From Syntrophaceae bacterium UBA1163 (GTDB taxonomy: Bacteria > Desulfobacterota > BSN033 > UBA1163), in assembly GCA_002311635.1 (NCBI GenBank), contig DBZJ01000192.1:1-5928 (forward strand): a stretch of 5,928 nt of DNA, written 5' to 3'. This document shows, piece by piece, positions 4,334 through 5,928 of this stretch. A program made the translations under genes and the position numbers. Within the stretch, counting starts at the first letter, position 1. Each line of letters begins with the position of its first letter. The notes under the pieces were generated by a model. The model was given only the letters and a program-made list of their open reading frames with translations. It did not search any database and was not told the origin of the DNA.

Positions 4334-5746
4334 TCAGCATGTCAGGCGGGTTGCGGCAACAGCGTCTCGCCAATCCTTTCGGGCCGGCATCAGGGGGACT
4401 TCTGGCAGGTATTCCAATATCGTATCGTCAACGACGATCGGCTCCGGAACATCTATTCCCGAGACCTCGCCGCGTCTGAAGAACAGGTTCATGATCAGCC
4501 ACAGGGACTTGGCCCTTTTCTTGAAGAAGGGGAATCGTCTCAGCATCGAACCGGTCGAGTAGAACCTCTCGTACATCATGCTGTGCCCCTTCCACAGGCT
4601 CTCGGCCGGAATGCCCCTCGTCTGGTATACAATGGCACCCTGGTCGTATTTGTCCCAGTTGTAGGACGTGATCCTCTTTTCCTCCATCATCTCGAAAAAT
4701 AGAAGCGTTCCCGGATATGGGGTGACGATGGAGAATCCGCACATGTCTATTTTGTGGTCGATTGCAAATCTCAGGGTTTCGACAAAGGACTCCTCGGAGT
4801 CGTTGTCGAATCCGAACATGAAAAGACCGAATACCATCATGCCGTAGCCGTGCATCTTGTCGATGAGCTCGGCATATGTATCCGGGTTATTTACAAGCTT
4901 GTGGACGCTGCGCAGGCTGCCCCGGGAGATGGACTCGAAGCCGATGGAAAGCATGTTGCAGCCGCTTTCGGCGGCCAGCTCCAAGAGCTCCTCGTCCTGG
5001 GCATGCCGGCACGAGACCGCCCCCTGCCAGTTCTTGTTCAGGGGCTTCAAGGCGGTCAGAAGCTCTCGGGTCCTCTCCCGGGTGCTGAACACATCCACAT
5101 CGTTGATGGCGATGGTCTTGTCCTCGCAGGCCGCGATCTCTTGAATTACATCCTCGATCGGCCGAAACCGGTATTTGGTCCCATACATGAGGTGCTCGGC
5201 ACAGAAGGAACAGGCGGTGGGGCATCCCCGGGCCGTCTGAATGAACGTGCGGTTGAAATACCGATTCCTCTTGATCAAGTCCATCCTGGGGGGAAGGATC
5301 GTGGCCATGTCGCACAAGCGGTCTGCCTTGTAGACGCCTTTCAGGCAGCCAGCATCCAGATCGGCAAGAATTCCAGGGAATACCAGCTCGGCTTCCCCCA
5401 CACACATGGCATCTGCATGCGCCAGAGCCTCCTGGGGCATGAAGCTCGGGTGTACCCCGCCCATGATGACCGGCACGTTTCTTCGCATGAAATGATCGGC
5501 GATCTCATACCCTCTTTTGACGTACGACGTCATGGCCGATATGCCGACGAGGCTGCATTGCAGATCAAGATCAACGGGTTCGATATTCTCGTCCGTCAGG
5601 ATAACTTCAAACCGGTCTCTCGGGAACAAGCTTGCTATTTGAAGAAGTCCGGCCAGGGGGGAGTAGAGCGCCTTCTTGAGAATCAGGGGCTTTGAAGTGA
5701 AGCAATCCGCCTTCGGGTTTATCAGGTAGATAAGGTGGGTCTTCAT
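4334..5746 (-). CDS. B12-binding-type radical SAM protein
   Basis: This 470-aa protein is predicted to be a cytoplasmic Fe-S enzyme. Residues ~1-135 form a Rossmann-like cobalamin-binding type domain: LINPKAD near the start, SPLAGLLQIAS, then IMGGVHPSFMPQEAL and VGEAE (usually GEGE). No DxHxxG motif is present, so if cobalamin is bound it is probably without a lower-axial His. The radical SAM core begins TARGCPTACSFC; Cys175, Cys179 and Cys182 hold the 4Fe-4S cluster. GFESIS (269-274), FGFDND (311-316) and TPYPGT (342-347) are typical of the BchE/HpnJ-like class. A C-terminal extension of ~100 residues completes the protein. Members methylate or rearrange varied substrates; the substrate here is unknown. 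GC looks higher than in the other genes. Start: ATG 5746 gives the usual MKxxLIxLINP opening, with only a weak GGCTGG upstream. The next gene downstream is about 1 kb away. Confidence 0.92.
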   Translation of the reverse strand: MKTHLIYLINPKADCFTSKPLILKKALYSPLAGLLQIASLFPRDRFEVILTDENIEPVDLDLQCSLVGISAMTSYVKRGYEIADHFMRRNVPVIMGGVHPSFMPQEALAHADAMCVGEAELVFPGILADLDAGCLKGVYKADRLCDMATILPPRMDLIKRNRYFNRTFIQTARGCPTACSFCAEHLMYGTKYRFRPIEDVIQEIAACEDKTIAINDVDVFSTRERTRELLTALKPLNKNWQGAVSCRHAQDEELLELAAESGCNMLSIGFESISRGSLRSVHKLVNNPDTYAELIDKMHGYGMMVFGLFMFGFDNDSEESFVETLRFAIDHKIDMCGFSIVTPYPGTLLFFEMMEEKRITSYNWDKYDQGAIVYQTRGIPAESLWKGHSMMYERFYSTGSMLRRFPFFKKRAKSLWLIMNLFFRRGEVSGIDVPEPIVVDDTILEYLPEVPLMPARKDWRDAVAATRLTC

Positions 5747-5761
5747 ACTGCCAGCCTATGG

Positions 5762-5790
5762 AATGTACAATAAAGGGAATAGTCTGTCAA
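5762..5790 (-). promoter_or_regulatory. Promoter of the radical SAM gene
   Basis: On the minus strand a perfect -35 TTGACA (5785-5790) is followed 17 bp later by TACATT (5762-5767; 4 of 6). Only 15 nt separate the -10 box from the ATG, so the leader would be about 8-10 nt and could barely hold a ribosome site. This fits the absence of a good Shine-Dalgarno and suggests near-leaderless translation. Confidence 0.6.
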
Positions 5791-5791
5791 G

Positions 5792-5812
5792 AAAAAACCC
5801 ACAAGATATGGG
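5792..5812 (-). terminator. Intrinsic terminator-like hairpin abutting the radical SAM promoter
   Basis: In minus-strand RNA CCCATA (5812-5807) pairs with TGTGGG (5803-5798), with one G-U pair and a 3-nt loop, followed directly by six U residues (5797-5792). It would stop transcription arriving from a gene to the right of the window and insulate the promoter that starts two bases later. The stem is short, so efficiency is uncertain. Confidence 0.45.
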
Positions 5813-5880
5813 GGCGTCCTCCTCATACATTCGAGCGCCGATCCGGCTATAAATTAGGTAAAGAAGGAGTTTTGGAGGCC

Positions 5881-5912
5881 AAAAAAAAGAATCAATGATG
5901 ATTATCAATTGA
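5881..5912 (-). terminator. Weak AT-rich hairpin with T-tract
   Basis: On the minus strand TCAAT (5912-5908) pairs with ATTGA (5896-5892), followed by TTC and eight T residues (5888-5881). It could mark the 3' end of a minus-strand gene beyond the right edge. Only five A/T-rich pairs are present, so this is weak. Confidence 0.25.
5893..5907. promoter_or_regulatory. Partial Fur-box-like site
   Basis: On the minus strand TGATAATCATCATTG matches the Fur 7-1-7 pattern TGATAAT-N-ATTATCA at 11 of 14 positions, with the left half perfect. It overlaps the weak hairpin at 5881-5912. No iron-related gene is in the window, so a target would have to lie to the right. Confidence 0.25.
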
Positions 5913-5928
5913 CCTTCCCCCGAATTGA

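Noticed and set aside
4754..5695. Long plus-strand open frame of 313 codons
   Set aside because: It lies wholly antisense to the radical SAM gene, whose product has clear family motifs. The translated product shows no recognisable domain.
5743..5826. 27-codon frame whose TGA overlaps the radical SAM ATG, possible leader peptide
   Set aside because: No ribosome site, and it spans the terminator hairpin and the whole promoter. There is no run of regulatory codons, so attenuation is not supported.

Overview
The window looks like chromosomal DNA of a Gram-negative bacterium. It carries three cell-envelope genes whose products each have an N-terminal signal peptide ending in a lipobox-like Cys, two YkuD-fold peptidoglycan enzymes, and a cobalamin-type radical SAM gene. 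Moderate GC, a textbook AAGGAGGTGAT ribosome site and this gene mix would fit a deltaproteobacterial (Desulfobacterota-like) host, but that placement is inference. No mobile element, rRNA, tRNA or CRISPR array was recognised.

All four supported genes are on the minus strand, so transcription runs right to left. In that order they are: a B12-binding-type radical SAM protein (4334-5746); a long gap without a recognisable gene (3343-4333); a LysM / YkuD / SPOR L,D-transpeptidase of the ErfK-YbiS-YcfS type (2023-3342); a 396-bp gap rich in short palindromes; a small alanine-rich, Lpp/OprI-like lipoprotein ending in Lys-Lys (1279-1626); a 223-bp gap with a 10-bp hairpin; and a lipoprotein with a TPR-like region, a coiled coil and a YafK-like YkuD domain (57-1055). 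The gaps are wide enough that each gene may have its own promoter.

The main point is how the three left-hand genes fit together. In E. coli, ErfK/YbiS/YcfS-type enzymes attach the C-terminal Lys of Braun's lipoprotein (Lpp) to peptidoglycan, and YafK (DpaA/LdtF) releases it. Those genes are scattered there. Here a possible attacher, tether and releaser lie side by side. The tether is longer than E. coli Lpp and contains in-frame 21-bp heptad repeats. The attacher carries a C-terminal SPOR domain, which in other proteins targets septal, denuded glycan. The releaser-like enzyme is itself predicted to be a lipoprotein on a coiled-coil stalk. The window therefore suggests a compact outer-membrane to peptidoglycan tethering module. 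The functional link is inferred from family resemblance and gene order.

The radical SAM gene has a good sigma70-type promoter (TTGACA, 17 bp, TACATT) directly after an intrinsic-terminator-like hairpin, so it probably begins its own transcription unit. Its substrate cannot be read from the sequence.
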